Below are positions 15,335 through 23,825 of a DNA stretch of 46,703 nt, piece by piece. The stretch is from Mollicutes bacterium (lineage in GTDB: Bacteria; Bacillota_I; Bacilli_A; Izemoplasmatales; Izemoplasmataceae), in NCBI GenBank assembly GCA_003555335.1, contig PWHD01000048.1, positions 1 through 46,703 of the forward strand. The letters are read 5' to 3'. Position numbers and translations under genes: made by a program. The stretch's first letter is position 1, and the number at the start of each line of letters is the position of its first letter. Below the pieces are notes generated by a model that worked only from the letters and a program-made list of their open reading frames with translations, did not search any database and had not been told where the DNA came from.

Positions 15335-16774
15335 CTAATCTTCATCGGTCGGGCTGTTCGCCCAGTCGGTATGGAAGAATGAGCCTCGCGGTTTGTCGGT
15401 GCGTTCATAGGTGTGGGCGCCGAAGTAATCGCGTTGCGCCTGGATCAGATTGGCGGGCAAGGTGGTGCTTGTGTAACCGTGAAGATAGTTGAGCCCCGCC
15501 GAGAAGGCAGGCACGGGGATACCGTTTCTTGCCGCGCCCGCGACCACGGTGCGAAGACTGTCCGTGTTTTCGACGATGGCACTTTTGAAGAAGTCATCGA
15601 GCAACAGACTGGATAGGTCGGGATTTTTCTCGAAGGCTTTCTTGATGTCGCCCAGGAAACGGGAACGGATGATGCATCCGCCGCGCCACATCAGGGCGAT
15701 TTCTCCGTAATCGAGCTGCCAATCATTACGCATCGCGGCGGCGCGAAGGAGCGAGAACCCTTGGGTGTAGGAGATGATTTTGGCTGCGTATAACGCTTTA
15801 CGCAAGTGTTCGATGAAGGGTTTCTCATCGGGGATGTCTTTATCAGGCGCAATTTCACGGAAAGCGTCGCTGGCTTGCTGGCGTTCTTCTTTGAGGGCCG
15901 AAAGAAAACGGGTGAAGACCGATTCCGCGATCAAAGAAAGCGGAAGACCGTTGTCAAGCGCACTGTGGACCGTCCATTTGCCGGTGCCCTTTTGGCCCGC
16001 GGTATCCAGAATCTTGTCAAGCAGGGGTGTTCCGTCTTCATCCCTGACTTTCATGATATGGGCGGTGATCTCGATCAGGTAGCTGTCGAGCTCGGTCTTG
16101 TTCCAGTCGGAAAAGATGTCACCGATCGCATCGGGCGAAAGGGAGAACAACTCGCGCATGGTGTGATAGGCTTCGCTGATCAGCTGCATGTCGCCGTACT
16201 CGATGCCGTTGTGGACCATCTTGACGAAATGGCCGGCGCCCTCGGGTCCGACCCACTTGCAACAGGGCTCCCCGGCAGTGACCGCGGCGATGGACTGAAA
16301 GAGATCCTTGATGAAAGGCCAGGCCTCGATGTCGCCGCCCGGCATGATCGAAGGGCCGTGTCTCGCCCCCTCCTCGCCGCCGGAGATGCCCATGCCGACA
16401 TAGCGGATTCCTTTTTCTTTGAGGTCGTGCATTCTTCTTGTGGTGTCTTCATGGTTCGAATTACCGCCGTCGATGAGGATATCGCCTTCGTCGATGAGCG
16501 GAAGAAGCTTGTCAATGACCTTGTCGACAGGCGCACCCGCCTTGATCATCATCATGATCTTGCGCGGTCTTTCTAGATCGGCCACCAAGGTCTTCATCTC
16601 GGTGGTGCCTTTGATGGGGAAGTCTTTGGCTTCGTTCTTTAAAAAATCATCGACCTTGTCTTGTTTCCTGGAGGAGACAATAAGCTGATGGCCTTTCTCA
16701 GCCATGTTCAAAGCGAGGTTTCGGCCCATCACGTCGATTCCGATCAGGGCGATGTCGGATTTTTCTTTCAACAT
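15335..16774 (-). CDS. gnd: 6-phosphogluconate dehydrogenase, decarboxylating
   Basis: This 479-residue enzyme oxidises 6-phosphogluconate to ribulose 5-phosphate and CO2 in the pentose phosphate pathway. The N-terminal Rossmann loop is IGIDVMGRNLALNM, with SSRK after the second strand as expected for NADP binding. The substrate site includes GGNSNHEDT and SGGEEGARHGPS, and the catalytic Lys lies in HFVKMVHNGIEYGD. Length matches the family (468-482). AAGGTG lies before ATG 16774; the frame from 16804 runs into the promoter. It is divergent from the GHKL ATPase gene. Confidence 0.96.
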   Translation of the reverse strand: MLKEKSDIALIGIDVMGRNLALNMAEKGHQLIVSSRKQDKVDDFLKNEAKDFPIKGTTEMKTLVADLERPRKIMMMIKAGAPVDKVIDKLLPLIDEGDILIDGGNSNHEDTTRRMHDLKEKGIRYVGMGISGGEEGARHGPSIMPGGDIEAWPFIKDLFQSIAAVTAGEPCCKWVGPEGAGHFVKMVHNGIEYGDMQLISEAYHTMRELFSLSPDAIGDIFSDWNKTELDSYLIEITAHIMKVRDEDGTPLLDKILDTAGQKGTGKWTVHSALDNGLPLSLIAESVFTRFLSALKEERQQASDAFREIAPDKDIPDEKPFIEHLRKALYAAKIISYTQGFSLLRAAAMRNDWQLDYGEIALMWRGGCIIRSRFLGDIKKAFEKNPDLSSLLLDDFFKSAIVENTDSLRTVVAGAARNGIPVPAFSAGLNYLHGYTSTTLPANLIQAQRDYFGAHTYERTDKPRGSFFHTDWANSPTDED

Positions 16775-16806
16775 GCGATCACCTTCAATGTCTTTTGGAT
16801 ACACCC

Positions 16807-16812
16807 ATTATA
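16807..16812 (-). promoter_or_regulatory. Extended -10 promoter of gnd
   Basis: On the minus strand TG-T-TATAAT occurs 33 bases before the start codon. No good -35 is seen, as is common for extended -10 promoters. Confidence 0.6.
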
Positions 16813-16999
16813 ACAAGTTTTGTGATAAAGGTGGGGAGAAACACCGTGTCATTGCACCGGCGTGACTTCGTGACATGCTTGGCGGGTTGACAGAATGGCA
16901 CATTTGTTGACACTTCGACCCTGCCCCTTTCTTTTTCATAACATGCGTTATAAAATGGGGGTGACAGCAGAAAGAAGACAAACAAGGAGCGTAGAAGCC

Positions 17000-19162
17000 A
17001 TGAGTGAAAAGATAGTCACCAATGCCCCCCGAAAAACACGGAGGGATATAAAGAATCCACTGTCCGGCGACTTCAACAAATATCTCACCGAGATTGTTCT
17101 GAATGCGGATGATTCGTATAAACGAATCGAATCCCGCACCGATGATGCCTCTACCAAGGAGATTATCATCGACCTCGATAGAAAACGACGCGAGGTCACG
17201 GTCATCGATTACGCCGAAGGCATGACCGCTGAGGAGATGGAGACGAAATTCGGTGTCTATGGCGCCGACCACGCCAGGGGCACCGAACACGAAACGGTGC
17301 GGGGGATTTTCGGCCAGGGCGCCTCGGATGTGCTTTTCTCCTGTGCGATGAGCGAGAAGAAAGCCGAGATAAAAAGCATCAGGGAAAACCGTCTTCATAC
17401 ATGCAAGTTTTATTTCAAAGAAGAAAGGGTGATTCGCGCGCAGACGCAAAAGCGCGCCACGGCCAAGCCCTTCAAAGCAAAACACGGCATCGATGAAAAC
17501 GGTACGGTCGTCACTTTCGGTATTCCCGAGGAAGTAAGCATACCGAGAAAAAAGGATATCAGACAACGGCTCGAGACGTTTTACATGTTTCGCTACATCC
17601 TCGCCGACCCAAGAAGAAAAGTCATCCTCATCGATGATGGGAAGCGCGCTGTCCTCTCATCGAAAAAGCACATGTTCTCCAGGATGAAACCCGTCTTGAG
17701 CGATAAGGAGTTCAGCTTTGATTTCGAGGGCAGGACCATCACCGGGACCATCCGCCTCTATCTGAATAAGAACAAGGAAAATGATGGCACCCATGTCATC
17801 ATCAAGGATGAAAGAGAGGCCGTCTATGACAATACCCTCTTCGAGCTCGAAAAATACCCCGGCGCACATCTGATCAGCGGTGAATGTGTCATCGAGGGGC
17901 TCTATCACATCCTGAAAGAGAAATTGGAAGACGAGAAGAATCCGTTGATGATCCTCACCGACTCAAGGGACGGTTTCGACCGCCGCAACAATTTCACAAA
18001 GCGATTCTCCGAAAGCGTCTCGCCGATCGTCAAGTCCACCATCATCCGTGTCAATCGCCAATATCAACATGAAAGCGTCTCCCTCGACAGGAACCGCCGC
18101 TACAAGGACGTCCTCAGGAAAATCAACGATTTCTACAAGGAACGCATCGCGGCGGAGATCGGCGCACTTTCTCCCGGTCTGGAACCGCCGGCGGGCGGAC
18201 TGGCCTTTGCACGCGAGGCGATTTCAGTGACCGAGGGAAAACGGTATGTGCTGCACCTCTATGTGAACATGAACCTCCTCGAACCGGGGACGGCCATCAC
18301 CCTTGAATATCCAGATACCGCCGCGTTTTCGGTGCATCCTCCCATGGTCACCGCCGAGAGTGAGGAAGCCGATGAAAACGGACTGCTTTCAAGGTCGGTG
18401 ATGATCGAGGCTCATTTCCCCACCGATGAACCGGCAACCCTGCGCGCCGTCAGCGGCGATCATGAAGCCACCGTCGACATCAGGGTGGTGAAAGAAGAAG
18501 TGCTCTATCCCAGATACGGTCTCGAATTCATTCCCAAGCATTATCACTTTGCTTTCAACCGTACCGCACACCTGAAGCTCTACTATGATACGCAGAAGTA
18601 TCCGCCCGGAACGGTCGTGAACCTGACCTATTCCTCCCAGCAGGAGCTTTTCGACCGGGAAGAGTCCCATGAGCTAACAGCCGGGGATTGGCTCTATGAG
18701 ACGACAGGCTGCCTGAAGATTCCCTTCAAATCCGGTAATCGCCCCATCCACTATACCGTCACGGCCAGCACCGACGACTATCGCACCAAAGCCCGCATCA
18801 AAGTCGAACAGAAACAGGAAAAGGACAAGGGGAAGCGCGGTTTTTTGAACAACATCGAACTGATCTTCGAAGATTCATTCTGGCAGACATCGCTCGATAC
18901 CGCGAGCGGCACGCTCTTCATCAACGGCGATCATCCCATCAACCGGGCCATCATGGGCGACCTTCACAAGCTCGATAGGAAAAGTCCGGCATTCAGTGAA
19001 AACCAGCATCGCTACATCCTGGAGCTGATCGCTCAAGAAAGCGCCAAGCACATGGCCGAAAACAATTTTTCCAAGCGGTCCATCGACAGCGTCGTCGATG
19101 TCGCGGATTTTATCCAAAGCGAGAAAACCGCACTCTACAGGCACTTGCAGGAAGACCGCTGA
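17000..19162 (+). CDS. Free-standing GHKL ATPase with beta-rich and helical domains
   Basis: The 720-residue cytoplasmic protein starts with a GHKL (gyrase/Hsp90/histidine-kinase/MutL) ATPase: N-box Glu31 and Asn35 in EIVLNADDS, the magnesium-linked motif DYAEGM (70-75), the lid GIFGQG (102-107), and GT at 168-169. No kinase, receiver or topoisomerase parts follow. Residues about 400-620 look like two beta-sandwich domains, and the last 110 form an alpha-helical domain. This resembles MORC-like and other orphan GHKL ATPases, several of which sit in bacterial conflict systems; function here is unknown. ATG 17000 follows AAGGAG by ten bases. TTATAAAAT at 16948-16956 may be the -10. Confidence 0.85.
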   Translation: MSEKIVTNAPRKTRRDIKNPLSGDFNKYLTEIVLNADDSYKRIESRTDDASTKEIIIDLDRKRREVTVIDYAEGMTAEEMETKFGVYGADHARGTEHETVRGIFGQGASDVLFSCAMSEKKAEIKSIRENRLHTCKFYFKEERVIRAQTQKRATAKPFKAKHGIDENGTVVTFGIPEEVSIPRKKDIRQRLETFYMFRYILADPRRKVILIDDGKRAVLSSKKHMFSRMKPVLSDKEFSFDFEGRTITGTIRLYLNKNKENDGTHVIIKDEREAVYDNTLFELEKYPGAHLISGECVIEGLYHILKEKLEDEKNPLMILTDSRDGFDRRNNFTKRFSESVSPIVKSTIIRVNRQYQHESVSLDRNRRYKDVLRKINDFYKERIAAEIGALSPGLEPPAGGLAFAREAISVTEGKRYVLHLYVNMNLLEPGTAITLEYPDTAAFSVHPPMVTAESEEADENGLLSRSVMIEAHFPTDEPATLRAVSGDHEATVDIRVVKEEVLYPRYGLEFIPKHYHFAFNRTAHLKLYYDTQKYPPGTVVNLTYSSQQELFDREESHELTAGDWLYETTGCLKIPFKSGNRPIHYTVTASTDDYRTKARIKVEQKQEKDKGKRGFLNNIELIFEDSFWQTSLDTASGTLFINGDHPINRAIMGDLHKLDRKSPAFSENQHRYILELIAQESAKHMAENNFSKRSIDSVVDVADFIQSEKTALYRHLQEDR

Positions 19163-19219
19163 GCAAGTCACCGGTTTTTCAATACACCTGTTTCAAAAAT
19201 CCGACCCGGGAGTGATGTC

Positions 19220-20173
19220 ATGAAAACCACCCGTCCTTCCTACGTGCCCCTTTATGAAACCGGCGAACTGAACAGGCGCGTCTCAAGGTTCAAAGCGATC
19301 ATGGAATCATGCGACCTTTGTCCTCATGAATGCCGCGTCGACCGGACAAGGGGTTGCCGCGGTTTCTGCAGGGCGTTCGATCAGGCCGTCGTTTCCGATT
19401 ACGGACCGCACCCGGGCGAAGAGGCCCCCTTGCTCGGCGAGGTGGGTTCCGGGACCATCTTCTTCGCACACTGCACCCTGCGCTGTGTGTTTTGTCAGAA
19501 TATGGACATCGCCCACGGCGGCCGGGGAAGGACCGTATCGGATGAGACCCTCGCAGAAATCATGCTGGACATCGAGCGAAGCGGCGCGCCGAATGTGAAC
19601 CTCGTCACTCCGACACATTTTTTGCCGAACATTCTCGCCGCTTTGAAGCTCGCTGTCAGCAAAGGGTTCAGACTGCCGCTTTGTTACAACACGAGCGGTT
19701 ATGAGAAGAATAAGACCATCGAGCTGCTCGACGGTGTCATCGACATCTACTTGCCCGATTTCAAATTCACCGCCAGCCGGGCGGCCGCCCGCTATATCGC
19801 CGGCAGTCCCCGCGACTATCCGGTTCACGCCAAAGCGAGCATCAAAACGATGCACCGGCAGGTCGGCGACCTTGTGACCGATGATGAAGGCACAGCCGTG
19901 AGCGGACTCATCGTGAGACATCTCATCATGCCGAACCGCGCCGCCGGGACCAAGGAATTCGTCAAATGGATGGCTAAGGAATTATCAAAAACGACCTATC
20001 TGAATCTCATGGGCCAGTACCATCCCCCTTTTGGACAGAAGACACCTGCGGATATCGATCGCCCCATCACCAAAAAAGAATACATCGAAGCCTTCGATTG
20101 GGCCCTCGAGGCCGGTCTCACCAATCTCGATCGCGATGCCTATGACCGCTATAGACGCCTCAAACGCCGATAA
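19220..20173 (+). CDS. Radical SAM protein, PflX (COG1313) type
   Basis: The 317-residue protein binds a 4Fe-4S cluster with the radical SAM motif CTLRCVFC (Cys85, Cys89, Cys92). The N-terminus has five more Cys (CDLCPHEC at 31-38, then GCRGFC at 45-50), a feature of PflX-like proteins related to pyruvate formate-lyase activase; they may hold a second cluster. The target is unknown, and no glycyl-radical enzyme gene is in the window. GGGAG precedes the ATG. It starts 57 bases after the GHKL gene with no terminator seen between, so co-transcription is possible. Confidence 0.88.
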   Translation: MKTTRPSYVPLYETGELNRRVSRFKAIMESCDLCPHECRVDRTRGCRGFCRAFDQAVVSDYGPHPGEEAPLLGEVGSGTIFFAHCTLRCVFCQNMDIAHGGRGRTVSDETLAEIMLDIERSGAPNVNLVTPTHFLPNILAALKLAVSKGFRLPLCYNTSGYEKNKTIELLDGVIDIYLPDFKFTASRAAARYIAGSPRDYPVHAKASIKTMHRQVGDLVTDDEGTAVSGLIVRHLIMPNRAAGTKEFVKWMAKELSKTTYLNLMGQYHPPFGQKTPADIDRPITKKEYIEAFDWALEAGLTNLDRDAYDRYRRLKRR

Positions 20174-20316
20174 ACCCTGAAAAGGCGGAAATCGTCCCAC
20201 GTTTGCAAGCCCAGAGGATAACAAGATAAACTGGCGGTTCTTCATGAGGAAAGAAGACGTCGCTACCGCCTTGCAAAGACCCTTTTAAAGAAAGATACAC
20301 GGGATGGAGAATTCGA

Positions 20317-20345
20317 TTGCGAACCACTTCACGGTATGCTATAGT
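20317..20345 (+). promoter_or_regulatory. Promoter of the FMN-binding/flavodoxin operon
   Basis: TTGCGA (20317-20322), 17 bases, TATAGT (20340-20345) with TG two bases upstream. The leader to the first start is about 90 bases; the open frame from 20304 overlaps this promoter and is not used. Confidence 0.75.
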
Positions 20346-20441
20346 TATGTTGAGAGAAAAGGTTCAACCCTCAACCAAGGTCTTGATGAGAACGAGTCGC
20401 CATCTTTTGCGCAAGATGTGACCATGATCAGGAGGAACACG

Positions 20442-20834
20442 ATGAAGAAAATATTGATCGGCGCCGGCGTTGCCATCTTTGCATTTTTCGCGATTTCAGG
20501 CGGCTTCTTATTCTATCTGAGCCGCGACCTCGCCTCGGCTGATGCGCACACCATCGGCGCTGTCGACCTTTATGCCCTCGAAGACGGCACCTACACCGGT
20601 CGCCATGAGGGCGGCCGTTTCAGCAACACCGTCGAGGTGATCATCGACAACCACGCAATCAAAGACATCCGTATCGTTTCGGATCTACGTTTTTCGCGGG
20701 ACGAAGTGTCCGCCGAGGTCCTCTCGAACGTGATCGAGGCTCAAAACACCGATATCGACATGGTCGCGGGCGCGACCGTATCGACGATTGCCTACCTGAA
20801 GGCCATCGAAAATGCGTTGAATGGAGAAGGATAA
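20442..20834 (+). CDS. Membrane-anchored FMN-binding domain protein
   Basis: The 130-residue protein has an N-terminal membrane segment (about residues 4-26) and an FMN-binding domain (PF04205 type). The domain starts DGTYTGRHEGGRF and ends with AGATVST; Thr112 is the residue expected to carry covalent FMN attached by ApbE. This places a flavin outside the membrane, as in RnfG/NqrC and flavin-based extracellular electron transfer proteins. AGGAGG precedes ATG 20442. The flavodoxin gene overlaps its stop by one base, so the two are coupled. Confidence 0.88.
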   Translation: MKKILIGAGVAIFAFFAISGGFLFYLSRDLASADAHTIGAVDLYALEDGTYTGRHEGGRFSNTVEVIIDNHAIKDIRIVSDLRFSRDEVSAEVLSNVIEAQNTDIDMVAGATVSTIAYLKAIENALNGEG

Positions 20835-21364
20835 TGGAAAAGACACTCGTCATCTATGAAAGCCGCTATGGGACGGCGCAAGCCTATGCGAAGACCATCG
20901 CTGATAAGCTGGACGCCGGTATCGTCTCCGCGAAATCCCTGCGTGAAGACGATCTTGAAGACGTGAAGACCGTCGTCATCGGCGGAAGCATCTACATCTC
21001 GAAACTGAAAGTGCTTAAACGGCTCAAAAGGTTCGAGGCGATACTCAAGGATAAACGGCTCTTCTTTTTCGCTGTCGGCCTTTCTGACGAGGCGTCGGAC
21101 GATGTCCTGGAAAAAATCAGAAACGACAATCCCGCGCTTGCGATGGTTAAAGAAGAGAACCAGTACTACTTCCCCGGATACTTCGATGTAAAGACCCTCA
21201 ATCTCAGACACAGACTCCTGATGAAGATGTTGCATGCGATGCTTCGCAAGAAAGAAGACCGAAGCGCAGAAGAAGAAGGACTGCTGAATGCGATCGAGAA
21301 CCCTGTCGACTACCGGGATATGTCGCTCGTCGATCCTCTCGTGAAGCGTGTGCGTGAGACCTGA
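20834..21364 (+). CDS. Flavodoxin-domain protein (HemG-like)
   Basis: The 176-residue cytoplasmic protein has a flavodoxin FMN site: the phosphate loop YESRYGTAQ near residues 8-16, and IGGSIYISK around 51-59 for the ring. The length and C-terminal half resemble HemG-type protoporphyrinogen oxidases and other flavodoxin-domain proteins; nearby haem genes are absent, so a general redox role is as likely. It is co-translated with the FMN-binding protein, which suggests a cytoplasm-to-surface flavin redox pair (inference). A strong terminator follows. Confidence 0.85.
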   Translation: MEKTLVIYESRYGTAQAYAKTIADKLDAGIVSAKSLREDDLEDVKTVVIGGSIYISKLKVLKRLKRFEAILKDKRLFFFAVGLSDEASDDVLEKIRNDNPALAMVKEENQYYFPGYFDVKTLNLRHRLLMKMLHAMLRKKEDRSAEEEGLLNAIENPVDYRDMSLVDPLVKRVRET

Positions 21365-21382
21365 ACATCAAAACCGATGACC

Positions 21383-21416
21383 AAAAAGCGTGCCGTTCGA
21401 ACGGACACGCTTTTTT
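21383..21416 (+). terminator. Terminator of the flavin operon
   Basis: AAAAAGCGTG (21383-21392) pairs with CACGCTTTTT (21406-21415); an inner CCGT/ACGG pairing extends the stem. Confidence 0.92.
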
Positions 21417-21450
21417 AAACGGTCGATTTCGCGAGATAAAAGGAAATTTA

Positions 21451-21479
21451 TTTTATCAAACGGAAAAATCAGTTATAAT
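21451..21479 (+). promoter_or_regulatory. Promoter of the MazG-like gene
   Basis: Consensus TATAAT at 21474-21479 with a weak -35 (TTTTAT, 21451-21456) 17 bases upstream. Confidence 0.6.
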
Positions 21480-21509
21480 GGTGCCATAAGATCGAAGAAG
21501 GATGATGAC

Positions 21510-21827
21510 ATGGAAGAGATAATCAAGAAACTTAAAGAATTCAGGGATGAAAGAAACTGGGGTCAGTTCCATTCGCCGGCGAACATCTCCAAGTCGATTG
21601 TGCTTGAATCCGCGGAACTGCTTGAGAACTTCCAATGGGGCGATGACCATGCGGATAAAGAGAATGTGAAAGACGAAATCGCCGATATCGTAGGGTACTG
21701 CCTTTTGCTGTGTGACCACTACGGTTTCGATCTGGAAACGATCATGCACGAAAAGATTGCGAAGAACAACAAGAAATACCCTGTGTCAAAAGCTTACGGA
21801 AAAGCGGACAAATATAACAAGCTCTGA
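21510..21827 (+). CDS. MazG-like nucleotide pyrophosphohydrolase
   Basis: The 105-residue protein hydrolyses nucleoside triphosphates to monophosphate and PPi, a house-cleaning role. The metal-binding helices are visible as ESAELLE followed by DEIADIV, and the N-terminus (NWGQFHSPANI) matches the short dCTPase/RS21-C6 branch. AAGGAT precedes ATG 21510; the longer frame upstream crosses the promoter. Monocistronic between two terminators. Confidence 0.88.
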   Translation: MEEIIKKLKEFRDERNWGQFHSPANISKSIVLESAELLENFQWGDDHADKENVKDEIADIVGYCLLLCDHYGFDLETIMHEKIAKNNKKYPVSKAYGKADKYNKL

Positions 21828-21899
21828 AAAATATTTGAAGAACAGGAAAAAGAACTCCGGTCCCATCACAGTAACAATCGCATAGTAATACGATGAATG

Positions 21900-21923
21900 G
21901 AGTCGCTTCGGCGGCTCTTTTTT
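21900..21923 (+). terminator. Terminator of the MazG-like gene
   Basis: GAGTCGC/GCGGCTC around a TTCG tetraloop (one T-G wobble), followed by six T. Confidence 0.88.
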
Positions 21924-22026
21924 ATTGATAAATAAATCAATTTTATTGATGCCTAGTCATAATTATATTGATTGTTATTAAATAAAGTTAATTTAGTATT
22001 GAATTTTATTGATTTTATGATAATAT
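21924..22026 (+). promoter_or_regulatory. AT-rich promoter region with repeated ATTGAT sites
   Basis: TTGAAT (21999-22004), 16 bases, and extended -10 TG-A-TAATAT (22021-22026) form a promoter for the ABC exporter. Upstream, ATTGAT or its complement occurs at 21924, 21936, 21945, 21967 and 22008; the first three make two overlapping palindromes (ATTGAT-6-ATCAAT and ATCAAT-3-ATTGAT). They may bind a regulator, though the AT-richness makes chance matches likely. Confidence 0.5.
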
Positions 22027-22067
22027 TTAATTATGGACAAGTTGATTTTTTTATGGAGGTAATGCTT

Positions 22068-23825
22068 ATGGATAAAAACAAGGCTTTGCGCCGGCTGGTC
22101 GGGATGTTTCCGAACCGCTGGCTTCTACTGACCGGTGTCGCGATGACGATTCTGATGTCGTTTGTCACCGTATCGTTCAGTTATCTGCTGAAAGTGGTCA
22201 TCGATTCCGCGCTCGCAAGCAACCGAGAGATATTCTTCAGCTATATTTCCATCCTCGCGGTCCTCGTTGCGCTGAACGGGCTTTTCGTTTTCATCAAGAC
22301 CCGTGCGCTTGGCGGCTATACCGAACGCGGTATGGCGAAACTACGGGAGGCCTACGGCCAAAAAAGCACGGACATCGCTTTCAAAGCCATGCAGAGGTCC
22401 CATTCCGGCGATGTCCTGTCACGTGGCACCAACGACATGAGCCGTGTGCGACAATTCACCGCGATGACCCTGCCGCGCCTGATTGAGATTCCGCTCACCG
22501 CCGTACTGGCGCTCGGACTTCTATTATTCCTGTCGTGGCGTTTGTCGCTCATCACACTTGTGATGCTGCCGGTCCTTATTATCGGCTCGACGATGCTTTC
22601 AAAACCGATCGGGGCCGCGAGCAAACGGGTTCAGACGAAACTTGGCTCGGTTAACACCGTCGTCACCGATTTCATCAAAGGTGCCGAAGTGGCCAAGGCT
22701 TACAATCTGGAAACCGTTCTTGAAAAGAAGAACCACGACTACGTTGAACAAAGCATCGAAAGCGGCACGGAACTCGCAAAAAGACGCGCGATGCTGGAAG
22801 CATTTTCGATGATTATCTCGATTCTTCCTTATATCGGAACTTTTCTGATCGGCGGTTATTTCGTCATCGAGGGGCACATGACCATCGGCGGACTGCTCGC
22901 TTTCATCAGCCTACTCAACTTTTTGACTTTCCCGCTGAGCCAGATGGCCATCATCATCGGTGAGGCCAAACGGGATATGGCGGCGGCCGACAGAATCTTC
23001 GAGACACTCGATGAGACCGAGGAACGCAAAAATGGACACCCGTTTGATTTCGAAAATGAACCGTTCGCCATTCGCATGGAAAACCTCACCTTCGCCTACA
23101 ACGGTGATGAGAACAACGTCATCCGCAATCTCGACCTGGCAATCAGGCCCGGCGAAACAATCGCTTTCGTCGGTCCAAGCGGTGGCGGCAAAAGCACCCT
23201 CGCTAAGTTGTTGATGGGGTTTTATGATGCTTATGAAGGTTCAATCACCATCGGTGGCCACGAAGTGAGCGACTGGCATCTTTCCACCATGCGCAACCAC
23301 ATGGCCCTCGTGTCGCAAGATACCTTTCTGTTTCCAGAAACCATCCGCGAAAATATTGCGCACGGCAATGAACAGGCGTCTGATGAAGCGATTGAAGCAG
23401 CGGCGAAAAAAGCCAATGCGCATGCGTTCATCATGACACTTTCAGATGGTTATGAGAGTGTTTTGAGTGAACATGGAAACTCCTTAAGCGGCGGGCAAAG
23501 GCAAAGGCTCTCCATCGCCCGGGCGATTTTGAAAGATGCGCCCATCCTGCTTCTTGATGAGGCCACAAGCGCGCTTGATACGGACTCCGAAGCCATCGTC
23601 CAGGCCGCCCTTTCCGAGTTCATCAAGGACAAGACCACAATCATTATCGCCCACAGACTTTCGACCATCAAAGACGCCGACAGAATCTGCGTCGTCGAAG
23701 ACGGCGCAATCAGAGAAACAGGTACCCATGATACCCTGCTCACAAAAAAGGGCACCTACGCCAAACTCTACGAACATCAACTCGAAACCGCAAAGGAGGC
23801 CGAATATGAAGAAGCGAACCTTTAG
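22068..23825 (+). CDS. ABC exporter half-transporter, subunit 1
   Basis: The 585-residue half-transporter has an N-terminal six-helix exporter domain (to about residue 320) and a nucleotide-binding domain. Motifs are Walker A GPSGGGKST, signature LSGGQRQR, Walker B ILLLDEATSALD, and the switch His in IIIAHRLST. The catalytic Glu is present. GGAGG eight bases before ATG 22068 sets the start; the frame open from 21972 is AT-rich leader. The second subunit gene overlaps its 3' end by 20 bases, so a heterodimer is likely. Multidrug or lipid-linked export is typical; the substrate here is unknown. Confidence 0.94.
   Translation: MDKNKALRRLVGMFPNRWLLLTGVAMTILMSFVTVSFSYLLKVVIDSALASNREIFFSYISILAVLVALNGLFVFIKTRALGGYTERGMAKLREAYGQKSTDIAFKAMQRSHSGDVLSRGTNDMSRVRQFTAMTLPRLIEIPLTAVLALGLLLFLSWRLSLITLVMLPVLIIGSTMLSKPIGAASKRVQTKLGSVNTVVTDFIKGAEVAKAYNLETVLEKKNHDYVEQSIESGTELAKRRAMLEAFSMIISILPYIGTFLIGGYFVIEGHMTIGGLLAFISLLNFLTFPLSQMAIIIGEAKRDMAAADRIFETLDETEERKNGHPFDFENEPFAIRMENLTFAYNGDENNVIRNLDLAIRPGETIAFVGPSGGGKSTLAKLLMGFYDAYEGSITIGGHEVSDWHLSTMRNHMALVSQDTFLFPETIRENIAHGNEQASDEAIEAAAKKANAHAFIMTLSDGYESVLSEHGNSLSGGQRQRLSIARAILKDAPILLLDEATSALDTDSEAIVQAALSEFIKDKTTIIIAHRLSTIKDADRICVVEDGAIRETGTHDTLLTKKGTYAKLYEHQLETAKEAEYEEANL

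Noticed and set aside
15806..16576. Plus-strand open frame of 256 codons
   Set aside because: Antisense shadow of gnd, whose active-site motifs are unambiguous.
16887..16912. Two TTGACA hexamers 20 bases apart between gnd and the GHKL gene
   Set aside because: Neither has a usable -10 at 16-18 bases downstream, so they are not called promoters; a regulator site cannot be excluded.
16808..17566. Minus-strand open frame of 252 codons
   Set aside because: It is antisense to the N-terminal ATPase domain of the GHKL gene and crosses the gnd promoter.
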